A stretch of DNA of 64,000 nucleotides from Maioricimonas rarisocia (GCF_007747795.1 NZ_CP036275.1:5696001-5760000); one strand, 5' to 3'; shown: positions 1-14,455, counted from the first letter of the stretch. A program made the numbers and translations. Notes: generated from the sequence alone by a model not told the origin.

Positions 1-2
1 AG

Positions 3-5396
<5,394 letters not shown>

Positions 5397-5422
5397 GTGG
5401 GAACGTACGGACAGAATCGTCC

Positions 5423-5449
5423 AGGCGAGCCCCGAGCGTCAGCTCGGGG
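5423..5449 (+). repeat. 27-bp palindromic dispersed repeat, copy 1
   Basis: Sequence AGGCGAGC followed by the perfect hairpin CCCCGAGC-GTCA-GCTCGGGG. An inverted copy lies at 6028-6054 and a one-mismatch direct copy at 9482-9508. Only intergenic positions were found. Confidence 0.8.
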
Positions 5450-5527
5450 ATTGAACCGCACGTGTTGCCGCCGGGTGGCCGTGGCTGGAGCAAGCAACGC
5501 GAGCGAACCTGGGGAATGCAAACATGG

Positions 5528-5564
5528 GTGTCATGCTCTCACGGCGAACCCGGGTGAGCATGCC
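5528..5564 (+). repeat. Hairpin repeat with ATGCTCTCACG...GGTGAGCATGC arms, copy 1
   Basis: Left arm GCTCTCAC and right arm GGTGAGC are largely complementary. A diverged copy lies at 43657-43692 downstream of an ABC ATPase gene, also intergenic. Confidence 0.6.
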
Positions 5565-5680
5565 ATTCGCATCGTAGGCTGGGACTGGTCCCAGCATTGT
5601 CATTCATCGGGTCACGCTTCCCCCGACGGGCGGCAGGCAGCGTCTCCCCTACAACTGATTGGGACGCTGTCGCTGGCACG

Positions 5681-5740
5681 GTAGGGTGCTGTCGCCGAAG
5701 GCGACGCACCGATCGCACAGTGGGGGCGTGCGACATGCCC
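5681..5740 (+). repeat. 60-bp dispersed repeat, copy 1
   Basis: Begins GTAGGGTGCTGTCGCC and ends GGCGTGCGACATGCCC. A second copy at 6076-6135 in the same gap and orientation differs at only a few positions. Contains the short hairpin GTCGCC-GAA-GGCGAC. Confidence 0.75.
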
Positions 5741-5835
5741 AGCACGCGATCCAGTTCCGTAGGTCAGGCAATCGCCTGACGAACGCCAGTGTTCGACGTC
5801 TGAAGCCATTCCTCCCCGCGTATCTCGCTACCGCA

Positions 5836-5871
5836 GGCCCCACAATACCAGCACGAAGCGCAAGCGAGTGC
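5836..5871 (+). repeat. 36-bp dispersed repeat, copy 1
   Basis: Contains ATACCAGCACGAAGCGCAAG. An identical 36-base copy lies at 9272-9307, in the gap after the nitrilase gene. Confidence 0.8.
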
Positions 5872-6027
5872 GTTCCCGAGACGGTGGGGTGGTGGGGTCG
5901 GAATGAGCGAAGCGAATGGAGCCCCCGGAACCATGTCACCGGGGATGAATCGTCGAACAACATTCGCACTGGCGGAGCGGGCCGTCAGTGGCATCCGATG
6001 GGGTCATCGAAGGCGGTCTGACGTCAC

Positions 6028-6054
6028 CCCCGAGCTGACGCTCGGGGCTCGCCT
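6028..6054 (-). repeat. 27-bp palindromic dispersed repeat, inverted copy
   Basis: Exact reverse complement of the copy at 5423-5449, so the two copies flank most of this gap as inverted repeats about 580 bases apart. Confidence 0.8.
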
Positions 6055-6075
6055 GGCTGATGCTGGGACAGAAAT

Positions 6076-6135
6076 GTAGGGTGCTGTCGCCGGAGGCGAC
6101 GCACCGTTCGCACGCTGACGGCGTGCGACATGCCC
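6076..6135 (+). repeat. 60-bp dispersed repeat, copy 2
   Basis: Near-identical direct copy of 5681-5740, located between the inverted 27-bp repeat and the sulfatase stop codon. Confidence 0.75.
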
Positions 6136-6233
6136 GTGGTGCGTCACGGGCGTTCAGGCCCCGGCTGCGTCGACCGTTGAGAGACGTCGATTTGCCACTT
6201 GCCGTGACACACCCTACTCGCTGGTCTACTCCA

Positions 6234-7616
6234 CTACTCCTCCCGCAGCGACTCCACATACTCTTCCCGCAGTTTGACCAACCGCTCGAGCACCTCCGGA
6301 TGCTCACCCGCCACGTTCCGTGACTCCGCCGGGTCCTCGGCAAGATTCACGAGGAACAGCCGGTCGTCCGCCGTCAGCTTCCCCTTGTTACTTCGATCCT
6401 GCGGATTCCCCAGCAGCTTCCAGTCCCCGTCGCGAACCACCCACTGCGGGTTCTTGCCACCACCCAGGAGCCAGTAAAACGTCTCGTGCGGACTGGCCGC
6501 ATCGGCCGACTCCAGTACGCCGCGAATGCTCTTGCCGTCCAGATGCACCTTTGGCGTCTGCAGCCCGCACAGTTCGGCCAGCGTCGGCAACCAGTCACAG
6601 CCGGTCACCATCTGGTGGCGCACTTCCCCTTCGGCCAGCGTCCCCGGCCAGGAGATGATCGACGGCACCCGGATGCCCCCCTCGAACAGACAGCCCTTCG
6701 CTCCGCGGTACGGGCCGGCACTACCGCCTCCACCAAACGTCCGCTCCTCCGTCGAATGCCCGTGATCCGACTGGAAGATCACGATCGTTCGCTCGTCGAG
6801 ATCCAGCTCCTCGAGCCGGTCCAGCACCTGACCGATCCGCTCGTCCATCGTCGAGACGAACTCGCCGTACATCCGACGGGGTGCTTCGAGATTCCTGTAA
6901 CGCTGCCGCCACTTCTCGGTCCCCTGCAGCGGGTAGTGCGGCACATTGATGGCCCAGTAGAGAAAGAACGGCCGCTGGCGGTTCTTTTCGATGAAGTCGA
7001 TGCACTCGGCGGCGATCAGGTCGGGAAAGAATTCCCCGTCCCGCCAGATCTCCGTTCCGTCCCGCCACAGGTCGTGCCGGTTGGGACCAGCCCAGTAAAA
7101 GAAGTGCGAGTAGTTGTCGATGCATCCCCCCATGTGCCCGAACGACGAAGCGAACCCCTGGCCATTCGGCATCGTTTCGGGCGTGTACCCCAGGTGCCAT
7201 TTGCCGACGTGACCGGTGACGTAGCCGCCGTCCCGCATCATCTCGGCGATCGTTACTTCGCTGGTCGGCATGCCGGCGTGCCCCTTCGCCGACGAGACAT
7301 TGCCCGGCACACCGGCCCGTGCGGGGAAACGACCGGTCAGCGTCCCGGCCCGCGAGGCCGAGCAGATTGCCGAGGGGGCGTACATCTGCGTGAACCGGAT
7401 TCCCCGCTCCGCCAGACCGTCGATCGCCGGTGTGATCAGATCGTCCGAGCCGTAGCAGCCGGCATCGACCGTTCCCTGATCATCGGTATAGATGAGGATG
7501 ACGTTCGGCCGGCGGACCGGCGTCGATTCCCGAGGCTGGGCGTATGCGGCTCCCGTCATCATGCAGACCGCTCCCAGAACCAAGAGACCCGTCATCCGCT
7601 TCAGGCGTTCTGCCAT
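6234..7616 (-). CDS. Secreted sulfatase (arylsulfatase family)
   Basis: Type I sulfatase of 460 residues that hydrolyses sulfate esters, in planctomycetes typically on sulfated polysaccharides. An N-terminal signal peptide (hydrophobic stretch about residues 9-24, ending AYAQ) predicts export. The metal-binding start NVILIYTDDQG and the active-site motif CSASR (C85 to R89, followed by GTLTGR) mark the cysteine that is converted to formylglycine. A KWHLG motif and FQSDHG complete the family core. Length is normal for the family. It stands alone between repeat-rich gaps; no FGly-generating enzyme or second sulfatase is in the window. Substrate cannot be told from sequence. Confidence 0.93.
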   Translation of the reverse strand: MAERLKRMTGLLVLGAVCMMTGAAYAQPRESTPVRRPNVILIYTDDQGTVDAGCYGSDDLITPAIDGLAERGIRFTQMYAPSAICSASRAGTLTGRFPARAGVPGNVSSAKGHAGMPTSEVTIAEMMRDGGYVTGHVGKWHLGYTPETMPNGQGFASSFGHMGGCIDNYSHFFYWAGPNRHDLWRDGTEIWRDGEFFPDLIAAECIDFIEKNRQRPFFLYWAINVPHYPLQGTEKWRQRYRNLEAPRRMYGEFVSTMDERIGQVLDRLEELDLDERTIVIFQSDHGHSTEERTFGGGGSAGPYRGAKGCLFEGGIRVPSIISWPGTLAEGEVRHQMVTGCDWLPTLAELCGLQTPKVHLDGKSIRGVLESADAASPHETFYWLLGGGKNPQWVVRDGDWKLLGNPQDRSNKGKLTADDRLFLVNLAEDPAESRNVAGEHPEVLERLVKLREEYVESLREE

Positions 7617-7771
7617 AAGTCTGCAATCTCCCCGTTGGCGAAAGTCGCTTCGCCGTCTCGTGTTGGCACGCGTACTGGAAAATCGAATCGTCCACTCTTA
7701 TCATTGCGTCTCGTCACTTCCAGCAAAAGTCTTTCTGCGACGCTCTAACACGTGAGAAGGCGATCCGCACG

Positions 7772-8134
7772 ATGCCGACTGTCACGTTCGTGAAAGAGAA
7801 GAAGTCAATCGAAGTTCCCACCGGGGCGAACCTTCGCAAGGAAGCGCTCCGCAACGGCGTGGAACTCTACTCCGGTCCCCATCGCTACCTCAATTGCCGC
7901 GGCCTGGGCACCTGTGCCAGCTGCCGGGTCCGGGTCGTCAAGGGGGAAGAAAACGTCAGCCGGCAGGGCCTCCTCGAGTGGTTTCGGCTGATTACCGGGC
8001 CGATCACGTTCTTCGCCCGCCTTGGCAACGAAAAGTCGCTCCGCCTCGCCTGTCAGACGAAGGTCACGGGGGACTGCAACGTCGAGACCCAGCCCGAGTT
8101 GAACTGGTCCGGCGAAGAGAAGTTCTGGCACTGA
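7772..8134 (+). CDS. 2Fe-2S ferredoxin
   Basis: 120-residue plant-type 2Fe-2S ferredoxin, an electron carrier. The cluster ligands are visible as C42-x5-C48-x2-C51 and C94 (in RLACQT). An insertion of about 25 residues rich in Phe and Leu (LEWFRLITGPITFF) sits between the third and fourth cysteines. No reductase or oxygenase lies beside it. The nitrilase-type gene starts 93 bases downstream on the same strand, so co-transcription is possible but there is no evident metabolic link. Confidence 0.88.
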   Translation: MPTVTFVKEKKSIEVPTGANLRKEALRNGVELYSGPHRYLNCRGLGTCASCRVRVVKGEENVSRQGLLEWFRLITGPITFFARLGNEKSLRLACQTKVTGDCNVETQPELNWSGEEKFWH

Positions 8135-8227
8135 TCCTCCCGCCGGGCTCTCCATCGAACAGCGTTCGCTCGAGGCGGTGATCACTCTGCCTGCGCCGTC
8201 GTCGCGCCTCCACCAGGACCGCCCGCC

Positions 8228-9199
8228 ATGAACTCCCCCGACTCGCTTCGGGTCGCTGCCGTCCAGTTCGAGCACCGTGACGGCGACAAGGCTTACAACC
8301 TCGGCCGCGTCCGCGACCTCACCCGGCAGGCGGTGGCCGCCGGTGCTCAGGTCGTCAGCTTTCACGAGTGCAGCATTTCGGCTTACTCGTTCGTGCAGCC
8401 GTTCTCGAAGGAGCAGCTGCTCGACCTGGCCGAACCGGTTCCCGGCAGCGAAAGCATCCGCGAGCTGATCGACATCGCCCGCGAATCGAACGTCCCCGTT
8501 CTGGCCGGACTCTTCGAACGGGACGCCGGCGAAGTCTACAACACCTACGTCTGCGTCACCGCCGACGGCCTGCAGGCGAAGTTCCGCAAGCTGCATGCGT
8601 TTGTGAATCCGCACCTGGGAGCCGGCAGCGAGTACGTCGTCTTCGACCTGCTCGGCTGGAAGTGCGGTATTCTCATCTGCTACGACAACAACCTCCCCGA
8701 AAACGTCCGCATGACGACGCTGCACGGGGCGGAATTGATCTTCATGCCACACGTCACCGGCTGTCTCCCGTCGGTTATGCCCGGCCGGGGACTCGTCGAT
8801 CCGAAGCTCTGGGAGAACCGCCTCACCGATCCGGTCCCGCTGCGTCAGGAATTGAGCGGCCCCAAGGGACGGGAGTGGCTCATGCGGTGGCTGCCGACGC
8901 GCGCCTACGAGAACGGTGTCTATGCCGTTTTCACCAATCCGATCGGCATGGATTACGGCCAGGTCCGCAACGGTCAGTCGATGGTGCTTGATCCGTTCGG
9001 CGAGATCATCGCCGAGTGTCACGAACTCGGCGACGACATCTGCATCGGCGTCTGCACGAAGGAGAAGCTCTCGGTCGCGTCGGGACGCCGCTACATCCGC
9101 GCCCGCCGGCCAGAGCTGTACGACAAACTGCTCGAACCGCCGACCGAGCCTCCCGTCACGCGCCCCGGCTGGAATCTCGAATCGGACGGGCAGGTCTGA
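8228..9199 (+). CDS. Carbon-nitrogen hydrolase (nitrilase superfamily)
   Basis: 323-residue enzyme of the nitrilase/amidase superfamily, which cleaves non-peptide C-N bonds. The catalytic triad is readable: E47 in SFHECS, K121 in FRKLH and C151 in ILICYDNN. The sequence after the Cys (GAELIFMPH) also fits. Soluble and cytosolic, as no signal or membrane segment is seen. The subfamily cannot be fixed; N-carbamoyl-putrescine amidase-like or a general omega-amidase-like activity are both possible. Confidence 0.9.
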   Translation: MNSPDSLRVAAVQFEHRDGDKAYNLGRVRDLTRQAVAAGAQVVSFHECSISAYSFVQPFSKEQLLDLAEPVPGSESIRELIDIARESNVPVLAGLFERDAGEVYNTYVCVTADGLQAKFRKLHAFVNPHLGAGSEYVVFDLLGWKCGILICYDNNLPENVRMTTLHGAELIFMPHVTGCLPSVMPGRGLVDPKLWENRLTDPVPLRQELSGPKGREWLMRWLPTRAYENGVYAVFTNPIGMDYGQVRNGQSMVLDPFGEIIAECHELGDDICIGVCTKEKLSVASGRRYIRARRPELYDKLLEPPTEPPVTRPGWNLESDGQV

Positions 9200-9271
9200 G
9201 GCCCGAGTGGCGAGGCTTGAGCCAGCTCGACGTCTCCAGCAATTTCGCCCCGCGAATCACGCCTCCACGAG

Positions 9272-9307
9272 GGCCCCACAATACCAGCACGAAGCGCAAG
9301 CGAGTGC
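9272..9307 (+). repeat. 36-bp dispersed repeat, copy 2
   Basis: Identical over 36 bases to 5836-5871. Confidence 0.8.
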
Positions 9308-9481
9308 ATACAGGCCGCCTGACATGGCCGCGCATCGGAGTCGCCAGCACGTACTTTCGAGCCGGGGACCTCGAGGACATCGAAACCACGCCCTTCACTT
9401 CGCTGCGCTTCGCTCCAGGGCCTGCCACCCCGGCGGCAATAGGCGGGCCCTACGTCGGTCACGGCGTCAGGCGGTCAGCAC

Positions 9482-9508
9482 AGGCGAGCCCCGAGTGTCA
9501 GCTCGGGG
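9482..9508 (+). repeat. 27-bp palindromic dispersed repeat, copy 3
   Basis: Differs from 5423-5449 by one base in the stem (CCCCGAGT-GTCA-GCTCGGGG, leaving a G-T pair). Confidence 0.8.
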
Positions 9509-9656
9509 GTAACATCAATCGACGTTCGATTCACCCGGCAGCTCACGCAGCCGGCTCGCCTCCCCAAACGCCCGCGCGGCGGGTGGCCGGTGTCGGAACG
9601 AGCGCAGCCCCCGGAACCGTTCGCAGGCCCCCTCCTACCAGCGCTCTCCAGCTCAG

Positions 9657-10325
9657 CTACGCGCGTCTCTCGGCGCCGCGAAAGTGTCGATCGTAGATCC
9701 ACACTCCCACCGCCGCTCCGACCGCCCCCAGCAGGTTGAACACCAGATCCCAACCGGTGTTCACGTAATCGCCGACGTTCGTCTCCGGCACGATCCGCGT
9801 CGCCGTGAACTCGATCACCTCATTGAGCGCGCCGAACCCCATCGAACCGGCCGCACAGAGCGTCAGCATCCCCGGCGTCGGCCGCAGATCCTCCAGCCGG
9901 CTGTTCGCACAGACGATCGCTTTCAGTCCCTGCCAGCAGACGAGTGTCGTCACGGCAAAGCCGTACGCGTGCACGACCTGGTCGTATTTCAGCCGCTCAG
10001 GAATCAGCCACCAGCTGTACAGGACACGGATGTCGCCATGAATCGGCCACGATTGGGGAACCGGCACCAGCCCTCCCGCCATGTGCAGCAGCCCCCACAG
10101 ACTCAGCCCCCACAGCACACCGTTGCTCAGCCGGATCCGACGATGCGCGACTAGGATCGCGCCGATCAGTACCACCATTACCACGATGTAGAACACGAAC
10201 TCGCCGTTGCCGGTGGCAATCGCACCGATGATGGCGGCAATCAGATACGCCATCGTCAGCACGATGACGCCGGTCGGCACCGATGGAGATCCGGAGGATG
10301 CGTCGACAGGAGTCATCTGGTCCAC
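9657..10325 (-). CDS. Integral membrane protein, DUF2238/YjdF-like
   Basis: 222-residue protein with about six hydrophobic segments. The conserved-looking pocket residues include YDQVVHAYGF, GFGALNEVIEF and NTGWDLVFNLLGA, the pattern of the DUF2238 (YjdF) inner-membrane family, whose function is unknown. It starts 34 bases after the Ca2+-ATPase stop codon on the same strand, so it is probably the last gene of that operon. Family assignment is from memory of the motif pattern. Confidence 0.7.
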   Translation of the reverse strand: MDQMTPVDASSGSPSVPTGVIVLTMAYLIAAIIGAIATGNGEFVFYIVVMVVLIGAILVAHRRIRLSNGVLWGLSLWGLLHMAGGLVPVPQSWPIHGDIRVLYSWWLIPERLKYDQVVHAYGFAVTTLVCWQGLKAIVCANSRLEDLRPTPGMLTLCAAGSMGFGALNEVIEFTATRIVPETNVGDYVNTGWDLVFNLLGAVGAAVGVWIYDRHFRGAERRA

Positions 10326-10358
10326 CTCCGCAGAACACGTGGCGAATTGCGGCTGAAC

Positions 10359-13136
10359 CTATTGTACCGGGTTTTTTCCCGCGGCCGGCGGATGATCGCT
10401 TTCCTCTCGTCGCCGCTTGAGTCGACGCTTCACCCACTTCTGTGCTTCCACTCCCCAGAACACGATCGTGCTCAGCACCAGACAGACGCCCAACTCCCGT
10501 GCGGAGAGCGAAACCGTCGAGAAGACTTCCTGCATCGCCGGGACGTAGATGACGGCCAACTGCAGCACAAACGTGAGCGCGACCGCCCCGACCAGGGCCA
10601 TGTTCGAGAACACGCCCAGCCGGAACAGCGACTCGCGATCGGACCGGATCGCCATCGCATTCCCCATCTGCGAGAGCGTCAGCACGGTGAATACCATCGT
10701 TCCCCACGTCGCGTGGGCCGTCTCCGTCGGCTCCAGCAGCCACCAGCGGTAGCCGACCGCGATCGACACGCCTCCCATCAGCAGGCCGATCCAGACGATG
10801 TCGAAAATCATCGACCACGAGAGCACCGGCTCCTGGATCCGCCGCGGCGGACGCTCCATCGTGTCCAGCTCCGGCTGCTCGATCGCCAGTGCGAGGCCGG
10901 GCAGTCCGTCCGTCACCAGGTTGACCCACAGAATCTGCAGCGGCAACAGCGGCAGGGGCATGCCCATCGCCGGCCCCAGCAGCATCACCCAGATCTCGCC
11001 GGAGTTACTCGTGAGCGTATACCGCAGAAACTTGATGATGTTGTCGTAGACGAGTCGACCTTCCTCGACGGCCCCCACGATCGACGCGAAATTGTCGTCG
11101 AGCAGCACCATCTCGGAGGCATCCTTCGACACGTCGGTCCCGGTAATCCCCATCGCCACGCCGATATCGGCCCGCTTGAGCGCCGGCGCATCGTTGACTC
11201 CGTCCCCCGTCATTGCCACGACGTGTCCGCTGCGCTGCAGGGCGGTCACAATCCTGAGTTTGTGTTCCGGCGAAACGCGGGCATAGATGCTTGTCTCATT
11301 CAGAAGCGCTTCGAGCTCCTCATCGGACGTCTTCTCCAGTGTCAGGCCGGTCACGGCATCGCGAGTGGTCTCGAATCCCAGCTCGCTGCCAATGTACGCC
11401 GCCGTCAGCGGATGGTCGCCGGTGATCATTACCGGCCGAATACCCGCTGCCCGGCACCGCGCGACCGCATCCCGGACTTCCGGCCGCGGCCGATCCATCA
11501 GTCCCACCAGCCCGAGGAAGACCAGGTCCCGCTCGGCTGTCTCCTCCACGTCGTTCCGGGAGGCGATCGACTCATCGAGCATCTTCATTGCCACCGCCAA
11601 CACACGTTGACCATTGCCCGCGAGACGGTCGTTGGTCTCGGCGATCTCGTCCCGGCGGCGGTTGTCGAGCGGCACGATCTGCCCCGCTCTCCACTCCCGA
11701 TCGGCGACGTCGAGGATGGCGGACGATGCCCCTTTCGTGCACCCGAGCACCCCCGTCGAACCGGCCGACTTCAGCAACGGAAGGACACCCGCGACTCCGG
11801 GAGCTGGAGCCTCGCCGTTGACCCGATGCACGGTCGTCATCCGTTTGCGGTCGGAATCAAACGGCACCTCGGCCAGCCGCGGCCATCGTTCCTGCAGATC
11901 CTCGGCCCACAACCCGACACGCTCCGCTGCGAGCACCAGAGCCCCTTCCGTCGGATCGCCAACCGCAACGGTCTCGCCGTCCACGTGTTCGACCTCGGCA
12001 TCGTTGCACAATTCTCCGACCAGCAGCAGCAACGCTACATCCGGGTGCGATTCCACCACAGATGTCGTGGTCGATGCGCCCCGTTCGGCCGCACGCCAGT
12101 CGTCGGTCGCCGTCACGACCGTGTCGACGGCCATCCGGTTCTCGGTCAGCGTGCCGGTCTTGTCGGAACAGATCACCGTCACGGCACCGAGCGTTTCGAC
12201 GGCAGGCAGCTTGCGGATCAGGGCATTCCGCTTCAGCATGCGACGCGTCCCCAGGGCGAGCGCCACAGTCGCGACCGCCGGCAGCCCTTCAGGTACGACG
12301 GCGACCGCCATGCTCAGGGCCGTCATGAACATCAGACGGGCCGGTTCGTCGCGCAACACACCGGCCACAAAAACGATGACGACAATCCCCAGCGTCGCGA
12401 TCGCCAGCCGCTTGCTCAGGCGGGCCAGCTTCCGCTGCAGGGGCGTCGGCTCCTGCTCGACCGTCTGCAGCAGGGTCGCGATCTTGCCGAGTTCCGTCTG
12501 CATTCCTGTTTCGGTCACGACGGCCCGGCCCCGACCATAGCGGACCACCGTTCCCATGAAGACCTGATTCGTGCGGTCCGCCAACGCCACTTCTTCGTCG
12601 GCCAGTGCAGCCGGCTGCTTGTCGACCGGCTGCGACTCCCCCGTGAGAGCCGCCTCTTCGACCTTCAGGTTGACGGCTTCGATCAGTCGCGCATCAGCCG
12701 GAACCCGGTTGCCGGTTTCGATGACGACCAGATCACCCGGGACGAGCAGCCGCGACGAGATCTGCTTGAGCACGCCATCCCGCCGCACCTTCACCTCCGG
12801 TGCCGCCATCTGCTTGAGCGCCGCCATCGCCTTCTCGGCCCGGTATTCCTGCACGAAACCAAGAATCGCGTTGAGCACGATGATCGCCGTGATCGCGATC
12901 GCGTCGGTGTATTCACCAAGGAATGCGGAGACGATCGCCGCCACAACCAGCAGCACCACCAGCGGAGCACTGATCTGCTCCCACAGGATCTCCCAGGGAC
13001 CGCGGCCGCCGGTCTCGATCAGTTCGTTTGGCCCATACTTCTCGAGACGCTCCGCCGCTTCCGCTTCCGAGAGTCCCTGTTCGGGATCGCTCCCCAGATC
13101 GGACAGGACATCCTCGATGTCGCGCGAGTACCACAT
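10359..13136 (-). CDS. P-type cation-transporting ATPase, Ca2+ type (PacL/SERCA-like)
   Basis: 925-residue P2A-type pump expected to export Ca2+ from the cytoplasm using ATP. Motifs in order: N-terminal cation-ATPase domain, TGES (165-168) of the actuator domain, PEGLP in M4 (282-286), phosphorylation site D325 in CSDKTGTLT, TGDGVNDAP of the P domain, then M5 SNSGEIW and M6 ILWVNLVTDGLP. The Glu in M4 and M5 and the Asn/Thr/Asp in M6 match Ca2+ ligand positions of SERCA/PacL. It starts 9 bases after the DUF1614 stop and appears to be part of the minus-strand operon that begins at 18768. A Mn2+ or monovalent cation specificity cannot be excluded. Confidence 0.93.
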   Translation of the reverse strand: MWYSRDIEDVLSDLGSDPEQGLSEAEAAERLEKYGPNELIETGGRGPWEILWEQISAPLVVLLVVAAIVSAFLGEYTDAIAITAIIVLNAILGFVQEYRAEKAMAALKQMAAPEVKVRRDGVLKQISSRLLVPGDLVVIETGNRVPADARLIEAVNLKVEEAALTGESQPVDKQPAALADEEVALADRTNQVFMGTVVRYGRGRAVVTETGMQTELGKIATLLQTVEQEPTPLQRKLARLSKRLAIATLGIVVIVFVAGVLRDEPARLMFMTALSMAVAVVPEGLPAVATVALALGTRRMLKRNALIRKLPAVETLGAVTVICSDKTGTLTENRMAVDTVVTATDDWRAAERGASTTTSVVESHPDVALLLLVGELCNDAEVEHVDGETVAVGDPTEGALVLAAERVGLWAEDLQERWPRLAEVPFDSDRKRMTTVHRVNGEAPAPGVAGVLPLLKSAGSTGVLGCTKGASSAILDVADREWRAGQIVPLDNRRRDEIAETNDRLAGNGQRVLAVAMKMLDESIASRNDVEETAERDLVFLGLVGLMDRPRPEVRDAVARCRAAGIRPVMITGDHPLTAAYIGSELGFETTRDAVTGLTLEKTSDEELEALLNETSIYARVSPEHKLRIVTALQRSGHVVAMTGDGVNDAPALKRADIGVAMGITGTDVSKDASEMVLLDDNFASIVGAVEEGRLVYDNIIKFLRYTLTSNSGEIWVMLLGPAMGMPLPLLPLQILWVNLVTDGLPGLALAIEQPELDTMERPPRRIQEPVLSWSMIFDIVWIGLLMGGVSIAVGYRWWLLEPTETAHATWGTMVFTVLTLSQMGNAMAIRSDRESLFRLGVFSNMALVGAVALTFVLQLAVIYVPAMQEVFSTVSLSARELGVCLVLSTIVFWGVEAQKWVKRRLKRRREESDHPPAAGKNPVQ

Positions 13137-13145
13137 GCGATTTCT

Positions 13146-13874
13146 CTATGCCAGCAGTGCTGCGAGAACTCCCGACAGCACGATCCCGTCAAATGTTCCC
13201 GCACCGCCGATCGACAGCACGGCCGCGGGCGTCCGCAACATGTCCCGCAGGTGCAGCATGTCCGCACCAAGCAACGGCCCTGCCACACCCGCTACAAACG
13301 CGATCGGCGCCCGGTTGACTTCACCGACCTCTCCGAATGTCAGCGACAGCACCCACGTCATGACGACCGCAACCAGCGGCGAAAGAAACCCCGGCATGAC
13401 AATTCCGATCCCCGGTACCGGACGCGCCGCCCGGTAACAGACGACGATGTTCGTCACCGTCACGACCAGCAGCACCAGCGTAGTTGCAGTGCCGGCCTGG
13501 AACAGATGCGGCAACTGCCAGATCGCCAGAGCCATCGGAATCACACAGCCACCGACATTCACCGCCAGCAACGATTCGTGTCGCACACGGCGAAACCGCG
13601 GCGACCAGGCCCCCAGCCCCATCGGCCCGACCACCCACTGCGGCTGGACTTCCGATCGTTCGATCCGGCGGATGGGCAGATTGATTAATGAGCCGGCGAA
13701 GATCCCGAACACCGACAACGCCGCCCCCTCCGGTGTCAGGTGCAGTCGCCGCAGCGCCGTCAGCATCACCTCATAGACGAGCAGCGGCATCAGGCAGATG
13801 AACATCGTGGCCGCCAGCAGCGTTGCGCAGCCCAGCATCGGCAGGAACGCCTGGGGATCACGCATCTGACTCAT
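13146..13874 (-). CDS. DUF1614 family membrane protein
   Basis: 242-residue polytopic membrane protein. The start is the ATG at 13874, which overlaps the previous gene's stop codon as ATGA; the frame remains open further upstream but the longer version would run through the neighbouring gene. The C-terminal stretch SIGGAGTFDGIVLSG is the hallmark I associate with DUF1614, a family of unknown function. Overlap and spacing indicate translational coupling with the upstream PGPGW-like gene and co-transcription with the Ca2+-ATPase gene downstream. Confidence 0.85.
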   Translation of the reverse strand: MSQMRDPQAFLPMLGCATLLAATMFICLMPLLVYEVMLTALRRLHLTPEGAALSVFGIFAGSLINLPIRRIERSEVQPQWVVGPMGLGAWSPRFRRVRHESLLAVNVGGCVIPMALAIWQLPHLFQAGTATTLVLLVVTVTNIVVCYRAARPVPGIGIVMPGFLSPLVAVVMTWVLSLTFGEVGEVNRAPIAFVAGVAGPLLGADMLHLRDMLRTPAAVLSIGGAGTFDGIVLSGVLAALLA

Positions 13875-14341
13875 GACTTCTCCGCATTCTGATTGTCCTG
13901 TTCCGGTTCCCGAAAGCCGAGACGGCGACGCTGAGGAAGCTGCAGAGGCGGCCGGTTGGCGCGACGCCGCATCCAGTTGATCCCCTTCAACACGGCCTCC
14001 CGACGAATGAGGGCCAGCTCGACGCGTCGTTTGCCCGGCAGATCGAGCAGGGTGATCCCGATCAGAATCGTGAGGATTCCCTGGCCCGGCAGCACCAGCA
14101 TGGCCACACCGGCAATGACAAAGACGGCCCCCAACCCGTTCTTGGCGATCCGGATCGCCCACCGCACCAGCGGATGCTCCGCGCGGAAACTGTCAGGTGG
14201 GGGGGACGTGCGCAGAAAGTAGTCCGCCGGCATCCGCACCAGCAGCACCGGGATCGCCAGTAGCGTGCCGAAGAACGTCAGCACCGAGAGGGAGACCACC
14301 CACCACGCCAGTCCCGGATCCAGTTCCAGCCATTCCGGCAT
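13871..14341 (-). CDS. Small membrane protein, PGPGW-like
   Basis: 156-residue protein with an N-terminal membrane segment (about 12-34), a second hydrophobic region with GLGAVFVIAGVAMLVLPGQG (about 90-115) and a basic, Arg-rich cytoplasmic tail. The VLPGQGILTILIG motif resembles the putative transmembrane PGPGW family, function unknown. Its stop codon overlaps the DUF1614 start. Spacing to the upstream ANTAR regulator gene is 196 bases, the only large gap in the operon, and holds two GC-rich hairpins. Confidence 0.8.
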   Translation of the reverse strand: MPEWLELDPGLAWWVVSLSVLTFFGTLLAIPVLLVRMPADYFLRTSPPPDSFRAEHPLVRWAIRIAKNGLGAVFVIAGVAMLVLPGQGILTILIGITLLDLPGKRRVELALIRREAVLKGINWMRRRANRPPLQLPQRRRLGFREPEQDNQNAEKS

Positions 14342-14455
14342 CGTGCCGCCTTCTCAACGCTGTCGCCCCTGTTCCCGCCGTTTACCCGCACGTCCGGGAT
14401 TCTGCTATCAGCATACTGCTCCTGCCTCCAGACGCCGAGGGGGCAATTCCCGATC

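Larger units (their letters stand above)
5397..6233. other. Long intergenic region filled with dispersed repeats
   Basis: 837 bases between uvrA and the convergent sulfatase gene with no credible gene on either strand; short ORFs here have no recognisable protein features. The region contains an inverted pair of a 27-bp palindromic repeat near its two ends, two copies of a 60-bp repeat, one copy of a 36-bp repeat and one of a 37-bp hairpin repeat. All have relatives elsewhere in the window. Confidence 0.7.
9200..9656. other. Intergenic region with dispersed repeats, no gene
   Basis: 457 bases between the convergent nitrilase gene and the DUF2238-like gene. Holds the second identical 36-bp repeat and the third copy of the 27-bp palindrome. 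Also contains GGGTGGCCGGTGTCGGA-type sequence that resembles 5471-5490, 5886-5905 and 56220-56240. No credible ORF or terminator was seen. Confidence 0.65.

Noticed and set aside
10347-13688. A 1113-codon plus-strand open frame opposite the Ca2+-ATPase gene
   Set aside because: It is antisense to a gene with all P-type ATPase motifs. Its translation is rich in His, Arg, Gln and Asp with no domain, which is typical of a GC-rich shadow frame.
13875-14162. N-terminal extension of the DUF1614 protein
   Set aside because: It would lie inside the PGPGW-like gene in another frame and has no membrane or domain character. The ATGA overlap at 13871-13874 gives a better start.
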